Positions 8,864-16,958 of a stretch of DNA of 55,074 bases are shown here, one piece after another. Made by a program: the position numbers and the translations under genes. The DNA lies in NCBI GenBank assembly GCA_016287875.1, contig JAEEXQ010000009.1, positions 1 to 55,074 of the forward strand, given 5' to 3'. The notes below the pieces were generated by a model. That model had not been told where the DNA came from. It saw only the letters and a list, made by a program, of their open reading frames with translations, and did no database searches. Position 1 is the first letter of the stretch; each line of letters begins with the position of its first letter. The stretch comes from Bacteroidales bacterium. Lineage in GTDB: Bacteria > Bacteroidota > Bacteroidia > Bacteroidales > UBA932.

Positions 8864-9598
8864 ATGAAAAAGTTTTTCCTACTTATAGCATTGAGTTTCC
8901 TCGCCGTAGGCGCGTCTGCGCAGCATTACGGTTATTCCGGTCATCAGCGCCACCAGGCGCCCTACCGCCAGGCCCCCTACCGCCAGGCCCCTTACCGCCA
9001 GGCCCCTTACCGTCAGGCGCCCTACCGCCAGGCCCCTTACCGCCAGGCGCCCCACCACCAGGCCCCCGCTTACGGTCATAACCTGAGGCCGGAGGTCGCT
9101 TGCCTGCACGACTGGCAGAACCTTTGGAACGGATGCCACGTCAGGCTGAAGGGCGGAAAGGTCTATGTATATGAAAGAGACGGCGACCGCGTAGTCTATG
9201 GCGACGAAATAATCCTCCTGCCCACCGGTTTCTACAAGGTGCGCAAGGGATATGACTGGCGCATCTACGAGGAGGACGGCGACTGGACATCCATCCACGG
9301 CGAGCAGATAGTTAACTTCTGGAACGGGTGCTACTGTGCCCTTTCAGGAGGAGTCTGGAGGGTGTACGACTATGACGGCGACAGATTGGGCGTATGGTCC
9401 CAGCACCGCATAGAGCTTCTTTGGAACGGTTTCTACAAGTACGAGAGGAGCGGCCGCTACTATGTCGCCGACCAGAAAGGGGACAGGATCTTCAATATCT
9501 GGGGCGACGAAGTGCACCTGCGCGAGGATGGTATCTTCCAGGTGCGCAGGGGCAGCTACTATCGCTATTACGATCTCAGAGGCAACGAGTTGAGATAG
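8864..9598 (+). CDS. Secreted repeat protein: QAPYR tandem array plus WNG/DGDR repeats
   Basis: A 244-residue secreted protein with a signal peptide ending at ASAQ. Next comes a low-complexity tract of six perfect QAPYR pentapeptides followed by QAPHH and QAPAY (residues 31-70). The C-terminal 170 residues hold about five repeats of roughly 34 residues with the pattern WNG-C/F-Y, then Y-V-Y/D, then DGDR, reminiscent of WG-repeat proteins. The function is unknown; a surface or matrix-binding protein is plausible. Its 3' end overlaps that of the convergent M28 peptidase gene by 23 bp. Confidence 0.8.
   Translation: MKKFFLLIALSFLAVGASAQHYGYSGHQRHQAPYRQAPYRQAPYRQAPYRQAPYRQAPYRQAPHHQAPAYGHNLRPEVACLHDWQNLWNGCHVRLKGGKVYVYERDGDRVVYGDEIILLPTGFYKVRKGYDWRIYEEDGDWTSIHGEQIVNFWNGCYCALSGGVWRVYDYDGDRLGVWSQHRIELLWNGFYKYERSGRYYVADQKGDRIFNIWGDEVHLREDGIFQVRRGSYYRYYDLRGNELR
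8954..9073 (+). repeat. Eight 15-bp tandem repeats encoding QAPYR
   Basis: Eight direct copies of a 15-bp unit (CAGGCSCCYTACCGC): six encode QAPYR and the last two are degenerate (QAPHH, QAPAY). The unit length keeps the frame, so copy number can change without breaking the gene. Silent differences (GCG/GCC, CCC/CCT, CGC/CGT) between copies show they are not all recent. Confidence 0.9.
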
Positions 9599-10847
9599 CC
9601 TCGACCACCAGTTTGAATACCGGTTCGTAACTATCGGACTTCATTGTCCGGTAGTTATCGTCCGGTGTATGGTAGTACTGGAAGGCCGAGCCGTGCTCGT
9701 TCATGAAGAAGATGCAGGGGACGCCCTTGACTGCGAAGGGATAGTGGTCGCTGTTCGCGGCCAACTCCCCGCGGTCCAGCGCGGTGAAATAGCCTTTTTC
9801 CTTATTGATCTGGTCGAAAAGCCCGAACTTGGGCATGCCCTTCTCGCTGAGTTCGCAGTATATGGCGGGATTGTCATCGCCTATCATGTCGATGTTGAAG
9901 AGGAAGCGGATCTGCTCCAGGGGTACTACGGGATTGTTTACGAAGAAGGTGGAACCGCGCAGGTTGGCATCTTCTCCCGAGAAAGCCACGAAGTACATAT
10001 CGAACTCGGGCCTGTGAAGGGCATAGTAGTCCGCCAGGGTGATTATGGTCGCGGTTCCGGAGGCATTGTCATTGGCTCCGGGGTAGAACACTTTGGGACC
10101 CAGGTTGCCCAGGTGGTCGTAATGGGCAGTGAAAACGTAGCAGCTGTCATGCCTGCGTCCGTTCACCTTGGCAATCACGTTCTCGGTCCCGTAGCCTGAG
10201 AGGAACTTGTTGTCTATCGCGGTCTTGATGGTCCTGGCGCCTTCCATCGCTTCGGGAACTACCCAGATAATAGGTTTGTCCACGACCTTCTCGCCGTAGG
10301 CCTTATAGAATTTGAGGGGCCCCGCCCAGGTGTACACTACGCCCGTGTTGGGCAGCTCTCCTCCCTTCAGTATGCGGGAGAAGACCTTGCGGTGTTTGTA
10401 GGTGTACAGGAAGTCGCAGACCACCATGCAACCCTTGTTCTCGGGTTTCTGCAGGTCGGCATAGATGCGCTCGGCGTCGAAGTTGAGGGTATCCACGAAG
10501 TAGAGGGGGAATTCTCCGTGCACCCCAGGAGAGAACTCGCGCATCGAGAAGTCCTTTCCCGGAGCGAGCCTCTTGCCATCGACGCTGATTTCCATATCTC
10601 CGCAGAAGGTGTTGATGTCCAAGGTGAATTCCTGGTAGCTGACTTCGTCCACACCGGATTTCTCGAACTGGCGGTAGATGTATTTGCCTGCCTTGCGCAC
10701 GCCGTCGCGGGCGTATCCGCGCCCTTGGTATCTGGCGCTGCTGAGCTGGCGTACTATTTTTTTGAAACGGGGCAGGTCCTGGGCCTGCGAGATCTGCGCC
10801 GGCAGCAGGGCTGCCAATGCAAGGAGGGAGATAATGATTCTCTTCAT
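9576..10847 (-). CDS. Secreted M28 family zinc peptidase
   Basis: A 423-residue protein with a signal peptide. It carries the M28 co-catalytic zinc site: TAHYDHLG (His ligand and catalytic Asp), GANDNASGT (bridging Asp), SGEDANLRGS (catalytic base region) and a late His in SDHYPF. Such enzymes are aminopeptidases or related peptidases of the periplasm. It is the last gene of a minus-strand operon: AbrB-like gene, acyltransferase, then this gene 7 bp after the acyltransferase stop. Its stop overlaps the repeat-protein gene on the other strand. Confidence 0.9.
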   Translation of the reverse strand: MKRIIISLLALAALLPAQISQAQDLPRFKKIVRQLSSARYQGRGYARDGVRKAGKYIYRQFEKSGVDEVSYQEFTLDINTFCGDMEISVDGKRLAPGKDFSMREFSPGVHGEFPLYFVDTLNFDAERIYADLQKPENKGCMVVCDFLYTYKHRKVFSRILKGGELPNTGVVYTWAGPLKFYKAYGEKVVDKPIIWVVPEAMEGARTIKTAIDNKFLSGYGTENVIAKVNGRRHDSCYVFTAHYDHLGNLGPKVFYPGANDNASGTATIITLADYYALHRPEFDMYFVAFSGEDANLRGSTFFVNNPVVPLEQIRFLFNIDMIGDDNPAIYCELSEKGMPKFGLFDQINKEKGYFTALDRGELAANSDHYPFAVKGVPCIFFMNEHGSAFQYYHTPDDNYRTMKSDSYEPVFKLVVEAISTRCL

Positions 10848-10854
10848 ATAGACA

Positions 10855-11976
10855 CTAGTGTTTCTTGGATTTTCCGAGCACCGCCCAGCGGACGAAGGGG
10901 ATACGTCCGATTATCTCGTTCAAGAGCGGAGTCAGAGTGAATACTGCGAGGGTGAGTATGGCATACATCGCTGCAGGAGGCAGCTGGGTGTATATTTTCA
11001 TCATATAGCCCAGGCTGGCTATCACCAGGTAATGGACTATGTAGAAGCCGAAACTGGAGCGGGTCATATAGTCTGCGAATCTGCCGCTGCGGTCGAATTT
11101 TGCCTGGAACCAGCCCATCATCGCAAGGCAGGCCAGCCAGCCGTAGAGGCAGTTCAGGGGGCTTCCCAGATATTCAGGGGAGGTGTTGTCCTGCCCGAAG
11201 CAGCTTCCGACCAATACTCCGCCGATCGCTACGGCGCAGCCGAGAAGCGGCGCCCAAACGCGGCCAAGGGCCTCCTGGACGCTGTCGTTGGCGAAGATGA
11301 AGTAGCCCATGAGGAACGGGACCAAGTAGAAGAATGGTTTGTAGAGATTATAGAGTCCGTCCAGGCTTTCCGGCCGCGGATCCTGGATCATAAACTGTTC
11401 GGCTGCGTAGAACAGTACGCCGAGCAGGACCGTCCAGACTATGCCTGCCTTGCCTCCGAACACCCTTCCGCACCAGTCGTGGAAACGATTTTTCCGGTCC
11501 AGGGGACGGATGACGAGAAGTATCAGCGAAAATAGCCACAGGTCCTGTATAAACCAGAGCGGCCCTGTGCCGCTGACGGCCATCATTATATATTTGGCCA
11601 CGCCCGGCATACCGTCGAAGGTGCCGGCCTTGGCAGCGACGGCCGTATTGAAATATCCCACCATCCAGTGGAAGACGAAAAGACCTATCGTGCCGGGGAC
11701 AAGCAGCTTGCGCGTGCGCGCCCGGAACCATTCTTTGCCGGAGTGTTTCTCCAGGGCATAGCGTGCGCTTATACCTGCCAGCAGGAACATCAGGGGCATG
11801 AACCAAGGATACAGGATGTACATTACCACATCCTGATACTGATGCCATTCCGGATACGGACCGAATCCGCCTATGCCTCCGAAGACGCCCTTGTTGTTAT
11901 AGAAATAGATGACGTGGTAGAACAGTACAAGAAGTACGGTTACCCAACGAAGATTATCCAGCCAATGTTTTCTCAT
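10855..11976 (-). CDS. Acyltransferase family 3 membrane protein
   Basis: A 373-residue polytopic protein, about ten hydrophobic segments, of the acyltransferase-3 family. The typical opening is present (LDNLRWVTVLLVLFYHV, with the conserved His), as is the arginine-containing second segment (FLLAGISARYALEK). These enzymes O-acylate sugars or lipids at the inner membrane; the acceptor here is unknown. It overlaps the upstream AbrB-type gene by 4 bp (ATGA). Confidence 0.88.
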   Translation of the reverse strand: MRKHWLDNLRWVTVLLVLFYHVIYFYNNKGVFGGIGGFGPYPEWHQYQDVVMYILYPWFMPLMFLLAGISARYALEKHSGKEWFRARTRKLLVPGTIGLFVFHWMVGYFNTAVAAKAGTFDGMPGVAKYIMMAVSGTGPLWFIQDLWLFSLILLVIRPLDRKNRFHDWCGRVFGGKAGIVWTVLLGVLFYAAEQFMIQDPRPESLDGLYNLYKPFFYLVPFLMGYFIFANDSVQEALGRVWAPLLGCAVAIGGVLVGSCFGQDNTSPEYLGSPLNCLYGWLACLAMMGWFQAKFDRSGRFADYMTRSSFGFYIVHYLVIASLGYMMKIYTQLPPAAMYAILTLAVFTLTPLLNEIIGRIPFVRWAVLGKSKKH

Positions 11977-12182
11977 TTCGAAAAGCCCTCCATCGCCTGA
12001 TCTATCGCGGTCTGGAAAATCTCCGTCTTGAGCATTGCCATTCCTTTCTGGTCTCCCAGCAGTATCAGGGCGTCGCCCGGTTTGATGTCGTAGAGCTTGC
12101 GGGCGTCGCGTGGAATCACGATCTGTCCCTTGTCTCCCACCTTCACTACTCCGAAGATGTATTTACCGTCTTTTTCTGTCAT
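11973..12182 (-). CDS. AbrB/SpoVT-type DNA-binding protein
   Basis: A 69-residue protein with the swapped-hairpin AbrB fold: GVVKVGDKGQIVIPRDARK, then YDIKPGDALILLG. Short proteins of this type act as dimeric transcription regulators, either standalone or as antitoxin-like factors. No toxin gene follows; it is instead translationally coupled to an acyltransferase, so it may regulate its own operon. The upstream TATATTTG box (minus, 12218-12211) leaves a 28-nt leader. Confidence 0.88.
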   Translation of the reverse strand: MTEKDGKYIFGVVKVGDKGQIVIPRDARKLYDIKPGDALILLGDQKGMAMLKTEIFQTAIDQAMEGFSK

Positions 12183-12210
12183 AATTGTTATACAGGTTAG
12201 AAATTTCCCA

Positions 12211-12218
12211 CAAATATA
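12211..12218 (-). promoter_or_regulatory. -7 box TATATTTG for the AbrB operon
   Basis: CAAATATA on the plus strand equals TATATTTG on the minus strand, 28 bp before the AbrB-type ATG at 12182. Confidence 0.5.
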
Positions 12219-12297
12219 ACATTTTTTTTATACGTTGGCGCAATTTGGCCAGATTTTCTCCATGGCCGCAGCACTTAATCCGCTGACTACTAATGCA

Positions 12298-12344
12298 TTA
12301 CCGGGAAGAGAATCGGCAAAATTTGCCGATTCTCTTCCCGGTAA
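12298..12344. repeat. 47-bp perfect palindrome
   Basis: Arms of 23 bp (12298-12320 and 12322-12344) are exact reverse complements around a single A at 12321. No T-run follows on either strand, so it does not look like an ordinary terminator. It lies in the non-coding stretch between the AbrB-type gene and tRNA-Ser. Confidence 0.9.
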
Positions 12345-12451
12345 GTAGCTGTAAATAAGTGTTTTAAGTGCTGCTCGAACCGCGGAGGGATTAGCCCGCA
12401 CTGCGTGCGGCCTTTTCCCTCGAACACCGCGGGCAAAGCAATTACGGGTGC

Positions 12452-12471
12452 TTGGCAAAGCCAATCTTTTT
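12452..12471 (+). terminator. Terminator-like hairpin, plus strand
   Basis: TTGGC-AAA-GCCAA stem-loop followed by TC and five T. No plus-strand gene is seen upstream, so its purpose is unclear; it mirrors the tRNA terminator on the other half of the element. Confidence 0.5.
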
Positions 12472-12524
12472 GTGTGTCGGGGCACCCTTACAAGAGCGAG
12501 CTCTTGACGGATGCCCCGGCACAC

Positions 12525-12549
12525 AAAAACGCCGCACTTCCGTGCAGCG
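12525..12549 (-). terminator. Intrinsic terminator of tRNA-Ser
   Basis: On the minus strand CGCTGCAC-GGAA-GTGCGGCG folds into an 8-bp stem with a GGAA tetraloop, followed by TTTTT. It lies about 22 nt after the tRNA 3' end. Confidence 0.75.
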
Positions 12550-12570
12550 CCCGTAATTGCTTTGCTAGCG

Positions 12571-12655
12571 CGGTGAGAGAGGGATTCGAACCCCCGGTAC
12601 GTTGCCGTACACCTGTTTTCGAGGCAGGCTCCTTCAACCACTCGGACATCTCACC
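12571..12655 (-). tRNA. tRNA-Ser (anticodon CGA)
   Basis: The minus strand gives the acceptor pair GGTGAGA/TCTCACC with discriminator G. The anticodon loop is CTCGAAA (anticodon CGA). A long variable arm (GTACG-GCAA-CGTAC) is diagnostic of type II tRNAs, and GGTTCGAAT forms the T-loop. CCA is not encoded. The pair closing the anticodon loop is C-A, a mild oddity. Length is 85 nt. Confidence 0.92.
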
Positions 12656-12670
12656 AGGTGAAAGGGACTG

Positions 12671-12700
12671 CAAATATAGCAATTTATTTGCAATCCCAAA
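12671..12700 (-). promoter_or_regulatory. Promoter of tRNA-Ser, TTTG-N18-TATATTTG
   Basis: On the minus strand TTTG (12700-12697) and TATATTTG (12678-12671) are spaced by 18 bp and precede the tRNA 5' end by 15 bp. Confidence 0.65.
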
Positions 12701-12703
12701 TCG

Positions 12704-13660
12704 CTATAGGCTCTTTGCTTTGGCAAGGAATGCGCGGACGTGCTCCGTATATTCCTCAGGATGCCTGGCGTACGAATTCGCGTGGACGGCCCCTTCGGCA
12801 ACCCACATCTCCTTGTAACCCTTCACCTTGGCATCGTAGTTCTTCTGGAGATGGGAAAAAGGCACGAAATCATCGGCATCCCCGTGGATGAAGAGCATAG
12901 GTCGCTCGCACTTGGCAAGCTGGTTCACGGAAGATGCTTCCTTGAATCCCCAGCCGTAGCGGCTCTTGCAGACTATCGAAGCGGAGTTGAGTATGGGGAA
13001 GGGCGGCAGATGGAAACTCTGCTTTAGGTTCGACTTGAACTGGTCCCAGACCGAGCTGTAGCCGCAGTCTTCCACGAAAGCGCGGATGTAGGGAGGCAGG
13101 TCGTCGCCGCTCATCATCATAGTGGTGGCAGCTCCCATCGAAACGCCGTGCACTACCATAAAATCATCTCCCCATATGCCGTGGGCCACTTCTGCCCATT
13201 TCTCGACATCGAAGCGGTCGAGCCATCCCATCTGGGCGGCAGGGCCCTCGGAATAGCCGTGATACTGCAGGTCGGGGAAGATGACGTTGTAATTGAATTC
13301 ATCCCTGTACATACGTACGAGGTACAGGAATACGAAGCGGTTGTCGGTGTAGCCGTGCACCACGACGGCCGTTCCCTGGGCGTCCGCGGGATTGGCGGCG
13401 GGGACGTAGGCTGCGTGTATCTTGTAGCCGTTGTAGCCGGTGATGGCCGTGTCTTTCAGCACTCCGGCGGCCTGCAGGCCGTCATACCAGGCCGTGCTGC
13501 CGGGAAGCAGCGAGTCGGCTTTGTGGCGGGTGCGCTCTATATCATCGACTCCGTGGGGAGTGGGGAGCAGTGCATAGTTGCACATATATCTTCCTGCCAG
13601 GCAGCTGGCCAGGGGAAGGATGATTATGGCCGTAATGACCAGACGGGTTAACTTTTTCAT
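12704..13660 (-). CDS. Alpha/beta hydrolase (S33-like), membrane-anchored
   Basis: A 318-residue protein with an N-terminal hydrophobic anchor or signal (residues 7-22; a Cys at 20 makes a lipoprotein possible). The catalytic triad can be followed: nucleophile elbow GVSMG, Asp in FIHGDADDFVPF, His in EGAVHANSY. The oxyanion-side HGYTDN motif is present. It resembles the serine aminopeptidase/monoacylglycerol lipase-like group; the substrate is unknown. It lies 15 bp after the TonB-like gene and is probably the last gene of the run asnS-udk-tonB. Confidence 0.88.
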   Translation of the reverse strand: MKKLTRLVITAIIILPLASCLAGRYMCNYALLPTPHGVDDIERTRHKADSLLPGSTAWYDGLQAAGVLKDTAITGYNGYKIHAAYVPAANPADAQGTAVVVHGYTDNRFVFLYLVRMYRDEFNYNVIFPDLQYHGYSEGPAAQMGWLDRFDVEKWAEVAHGIWGDDFMVVHGVSMGAATTMMMSGDDLPPYIRAFVEDCGYSSVWDQFKSNLKQSFHLPPFPILNSASIVCKSRYGWGFKEASSVNQLAKCERPMLFIHGDADDFVPFSHLQKNYDAKVKGYKEMWVAEGAVHANSYARHPEEYTEHVRAFLAKAKSL

Positions 13661-13675
13661 ATGGTTACAGTGTTA

Positions 13676-14380
13676 TCATTGTGCTACGAACTGGTAGATG
13701 ATGAAGCCCTGCTGACGGTCGGGGGCAGTGCTGCTCATCGAGAACTTCGACATACGGGCGGCCCGGACCGCGAAGGAACGAAGGCATCCGTCCGAAGAAG
13801 ATGAGCCCTCGTCCACCTTGGCTCCTGTCACGTTCCCTTGCTTGTCCACCGTAATGTTGATGCGCACTTCGCCCGCACCCAGGCAACGGTAGGCGGGTAT
13901 AGGCAGGCGGCTGGCCTTGCGCCCTTCGAGTTCCCAGGAGAGCACGGAAGGGCCGCTGTAGCGTACCTCTTCGCGCTTGGTCTCCTTCGACTTCACGGGC
14001 TCTGCCACTACTTCGTTCTCCTCGGGGATTTCCGGAGCGCTCTGAAGGTCCTTGCGCAGTTTCTCCACATCTTTGTAGAGCTGCTCGGCATCTTCGGCGG
14101 AATGGCGGTCGTCCTTCAGGGACGAACGGTCCACGGCGATATTGCGCACAGGCTCATAACCACCGGCGAGCATCTCGTTCAGACGCTCGTTGATGGCCTG
14201 CTTGAGGTCAAGCTCTTTCTTGAGCTTTTCTATTTGCTCGGCTTTGGTGAAATCGAGTACAAAGGTGGACTCCTTCTTCAAAGTTGCACCAAGCTGGATT
14301 CCCATCAGCACGATCAGCACCGAGAGGTGCACAATCACGGTGATGTAGAGTCCTACCCGGTCATCTTTGGAAATCCGCAT
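13676..14380 (-). CDS. TonB-like energy transducer
   Basis: A 234-residue protein with a short cytoplasmic N-terminus and one membrane helix (about residues 11-32). A charged coiled-coil region (45-70, 95-115) and a Glu/Pro/Lys linker follow. The C-terminal domain has the TonB pattern GEVRINITVDKQGNVTGAKVDEG. TonB proteins pass proton-motive force from ExbB/ExbD to outer-membrane receptors. It is separated from the exbB-exbD genes by udk and asnS but lies on the same strand. The linker is less proline-rich than in classical TonB. Confidence 0.8.
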   Translation of the reverse strand: MRISKDDRVGLYITVIVHLSVLIVLMGIQLGATLKKESTFVLDFTKAEQIEKLKKELDLKQAINERLNEMLAGGYEPVRNIAVDRSSLKDDRHSAEDAEQLYKDVEKLRKDLQSAPEIPEENEVVAEPVKSKETKREEVRYSGPSVLSWELEGRKASRLPIPAYRCLGAGEVRINITVDKQGNVTGAKVDEGSSSSDGCLRSFAVRAARMSKFSMSSTAPDRQQGFIIYQFVAQ

Positions 14381-14382
14381 TC

Positions 14383-15009
14383 TCAGCCGTTTTTCTTATC
14401 CCTGCGGAGCGCTTTCTCTACAGTGTTGAGAATCATGTTGATGGCCACTTTGTTGTGGCCGCCCTGAGGGATGATTATGTCGGCGTAGCGCTTGCTGGGC
14501 TCGATGAACTGCAGATACATAGGCTTCACGGTCTTGCTGTAGCGCTCGATCACCCATTCCACGTTCTTTCCGCGTTCGCGTATGTCCCGGGCCATCACCC
14601 TCATCAGGCGGTCGTCGTCATCGGCGTCCACGAAGAGCTTGATGTCCATCTGGTCGCGGAGTTTCTTGCAGGTGAAGATAAGTATGCCCTCGATGATTAT
14701 TACATCCGCGGGCTCTATCCTCACGGTCTCGGTCTTGGAACGGGTGCAGCTGATGTAGGAATACACCGGCTGCTGGATGGTCTTGCCTTCCTTGAGCTCG
14801 CTGAGCTGCTTGCAGAGCAGGTCCCAGTCGATGGCGTCGGGATGGTCGAAGTTCTGGTTGCGCTTCTGCTCGTCGGTGAGGTTGCTGGAGTCTTTGTAGT
14901 AAGCATCCTGGGGGATGACTACTACTTCCTCCTTCAGCCTGTCCTTGATGGCTTTCACGACAGTGGTCTTTCCTGAGCCGGAGCCGCCGGCAATACCAAT
15001 TACCAACAT
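14383..15009 (-). CDS. udk: Uridine kinase
   Basis: A 208-residue P-loop kinase with Walker A GGSGSGKTT (residues 8-16) and the DHPDAIDWDLL and IEGILIF segments typical of uridine-cytidine kinases. It phosphorylates uridine and cytidine to UMP and CMP in pyrimidine salvage. The start overlaps the asnS stop by one base, and tonB follows 2 bp downstream. Confidence 0.95.
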   Translation of the reverse strand: MLVIGIAGGSGSGKTTVVKAIKDRLKEEVVVIPQDAYYKDSSNLTDEQKRNQNFDHPDAIDWDLLCKQLSELKEGKTIQQPVYSYISCTRSKTETVRIEPADVIIIEGILIFTCKKLRDQMDIKLFVDADDDDRLMRVMARDIRERGKNVEWVIERYSKTVKPMYLQFIEPSKRYADIIIPQGGHNKVAINMILNTVEKALRRDKKNG

Positions 15010-16418
15010 TAGAATTCTGCGTTTTTAGGAGTCCTGGGGAAGGGGATGACGTCGCGGATGTTCTGCATACCCGTGACGAAGAGAAGCAGCCTCTCGAATC
15101 CGAGTCCGAATCCGCTGTGAGGGCAGCTGCCGAAGCGGCGGGTGTCCAGATACCACTCGAGCGTGCGGCGGCTCATTCCCAGCTCGTCGATGCGGGCGTC
15201 CAGCTTCTCGAAGCTTGCCTCGCGCTCGCTGCCGCCTATGATTTCGCCGATCTTGGGGAAGAGAACATCCATAGCGCGCACCGTGCGGCCATCTTCGTTC
15301 TGTTTCATATAGAAGGCCTTGATGTCCTTCGGATAGTCGGTAAGTATGACGGGCCTGCCGAAGTGCTGCTCTACCAGGTAGCGCTCGTGCTCGCTCTGCA
15401 GGTCCACGCCCCAGCTGACCGGATACTCGAACTTGTGTCCGTCTGCGACGGCCTTTTCCAGGATCTCTATACCCTCGGTATAGGTGAGGATCTTGAACTC
15501 GGTGTCCACCACGCTCTTCAGGCGTTCTATGAGCTCCGGATCATAGCGGTCGTTCAGGAATTTGAGGTCGTCGTAGCAATTGTCGAGGGCATAGCGCACA
15601 AGGCTCTTGATGAAGTCCTCGGCAAGGGCCATATTGTCGCGGATGTCGTAGAAGGCCATTTCGGGCTCTATCATCCAGAATTCCGCGAGATGGCGGGGCG
15701 TATTGGAATTCTCGGCGCGGAAAGTCGGGCCGAAGGTGTAGATTTCTCCGAGGGCCGTTGCACCGAGCTCTCCCTCGAGCTGGCCGCTCACGGTAAGGGA
15801 AGTGCGTTTGCCGAAGAAATCCTTGCCATAATCGATTCCTCCCTTCTTGTCGCGGGGGAGGGGTGCGTTAAGGTCCAGAGTCGTTACCTGGAACATATTG
15901 CCCGCACCTTCGGCATCGGCCGCGGTGATGAGGGGGGTATGCAGGTAGACGAAACCCTTGGAATGGAAATACTCGTGTATGGCATAGGCCATCTGGCTGC
16001 GGAGCCTGAGCACTGCACCGAATGTATTGGTGCGCGGGCGCATGTGCGCGACCGTGCGGAGGTACTCGAAGCTGGTATCCTTTTTCTGGAGGGGATAACG
16101 TACCGGATCGCATTCTCCGTAGAGCTCGATCTCCGCCGCCTGGATTTCGACTGCCTGGCCGCTGCCTATGGATTCGACGAGCTTGCCGCGTACGGCTATG
16201 CAGGCGCCGGTGCTTATCTTGGAAAGCAGCTCCGGGTCAGTGGCGGTCTTGTCCACCACTATCTGTATGTTGTTGATGGTGGAACCGTCGTTAAGCGCGA
16301 TGAACGCTATTTCCTTGTTACCTCTCTTCGTGCGCACCCAACCTTTGGCGAGGACGTCCTCGCCGGGTGCCTTCTTCAAAAGATCTTTGACCTTTGTTCT
16401 GAGTATTTCTTTTGACAT
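15009..16418 (-). CDS. asnS: Asparaginyl-tRNA synthetase
   Basis: A 469-residue class IIb synthetase: N-terminal OB-fold anticodon-binding domain (about 15-105), then the catalytic domain. Motif 2 is around [21 protein letters not shown] and motif 3 is [12 protein letters not shown]. It ends with the usual [15 protein letters not shown]. It charges tRNA-Asn. Its presence implies direct Asn-tRNA formation in this organism. It overlaps udk by one base. Confidence 0.97.
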   Translation of the reverse strand: MSKEILRTKVKDLLKKAPGEDVLAKGWVRTKRGNKEIAFIALNDGSTINNIQIVVDKTATDPELLSKISTGACIAVRGKLVESIGSGQAVEIQAAEIELYGECDPVRYPLQKKDTSFEYLRTVAHMRPRTNTFGAVLRLRSQMAYAIHEYFHSKGFVYLHTPLITAADAEGAGNMFQVTTLDLNAPLPRDKKGGIDYGKDFFGKRTSLTVSGQLEGELGATALGEIYTFGPTFRAENSNTPRHLAEFWMIEPEMAFYDIRDNMALAEDFIKSLVRYALDNCYDDLKFLNDRYDPELIERLKSVVDTEFKILTYTEGIEILEKAVADGHKFEYPVSWGVDLQSEHERYLVEQHFGRPVILTDYPKDIKAFYMKQNEDGRTVRAMDVLFPKIGEIIGGSEREASFEKLDARIDELGMSRRTLEWYLDTRRFGSCPHSGFGLGFERLLLFVTGMQNIRDVIPFPRTPKNAEF

Positions 16419-16433
16419 TGTTTAATGCATTTT

Positions 16434-16461
16434 AAAAAGCAGCCCTCATATAGGGGGCTGC
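16434..16461 (-). terminator. Intrinsic terminator of the exbB-exbD operon
   Basis: On the minus strand GCAGCCC and GGGCTGC pair around a 9-nt loop and are followed by TTTTT. It sits 20 bp after the last exbD stop and just before asnS. Confidence 0.8.
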
Positions 16462-16481
16462 TCTATAGTACTGGGTCAGGA

Positions 16482-16946
16482 TTACTGGCCCTTTCTTGCC
16501 GAATACATGATCTTAAGCGCGGAGCAGCGTCGCAGCTCCTGCTTGATATCAGTTATCGTACCCATACGTACATCCTGGTCCGCCCTGATGCAGACGGTCA
16601 TCAATGCACGTTCGCCTTCTTTCTTGGAGTCACGCTCAGCGGCGATGAAGTCGCGGATGTCGTCGATGTTCCTGAAGGAATCATTGAGCTGGATTCGGGG
16701 CTCGTTACCGTACTGTGCCTGGAGGCGGCGGATAGGAGCACCCACGTTGATGTAGGTTGCAAGGTCCTTGCGCTCGAGCTTTACGGACTCGGTGGCGGAA
16801 GGGATCCTCACGACGACCTTGTTCTCGGTCTCCCTCATCTGGGTGGTCACCATAAAGAAGAACAGGAGCATGAAAACGATATCGGAGAGAGAACCGGAAG
16901 CGATGCCCGGCATTTCTTTCTTTTCGCTTTTTTTGAACATTGACAT
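16482..16946 (-). CDS. exbD: ExbD/TolR family biopolymer transporter (second copy)
   Basis: A 154-residue protein with one membrane helix (residues about 21-40) preceded by the ExbD-type SLSDIVFMLLFFFMVTT, in which the Asp carries protons. The periplasmic domain follows. It is the last gene of the minus-strand cluster exbB-membrane protein-exbD-exbD, ended by the terminator at 16434-16461. Bacteroidota often carry two unequal ExbD proteins in this arrangement. Confidence 0.9.
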   Translation of the reverse strand: MSMFKKSEKKEMPGIASGSLSDIVFMLLFFFMVTTQMRETENKVVVRIPSATESVKLERKDLATYINVGAPIRRLQAQYGNEPRIQLNDSFRNIDDIRDFIAAERDSKKEGERALMTVCIRADQDVRMGTITDIKQELRRCSALKIMYSARKGQ

Positions 16947-16958
16947 AACTGTATCCTC

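Larger units (their letters stand above)
12433..12565. repeat. Symmetric inverted-repeat element abutting tRNA-Ser
   Basis: Outer arms 12433-12452 and 12546-12565 pair over 20 bp; the outermost 16 bp are perfect, with one G-T pair inside. Each arm is followed inward by a small hairpin and a five-T run on its own strand. A central 18-bp stem (12467-12484 with 12512-12529, one mismatch) encloses a CAAGAG-CGAG-CTCTTG hairpin (12491-12506). Outward of the left arm, the 16 bp TCCCTCGAACACCGCG match the tRNA-Ser 3' end TCCCTCTCTCACCGCG at 13 positions, so the symmetry extends into the tRNA. There is no protein-coding content. It could be an inverted duplication of the tRNA 3' region with its terminator, or a small mobile element. 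Confidence 0.8.

Noticed and set aside
12298..12565. Possible CRISPR array or integron attC sites
   Set aside because: No regularly spaced direct repeats or spacers are present, and there is no integrase; the structure is one symmetric element plus a single palindrome.
12228..12818. Overlapping open frames on both strands around tRNA-Ser
   Set aside because: They read through the inverted element and the tRNA; similarity between the two translations is explained by the palindrome.
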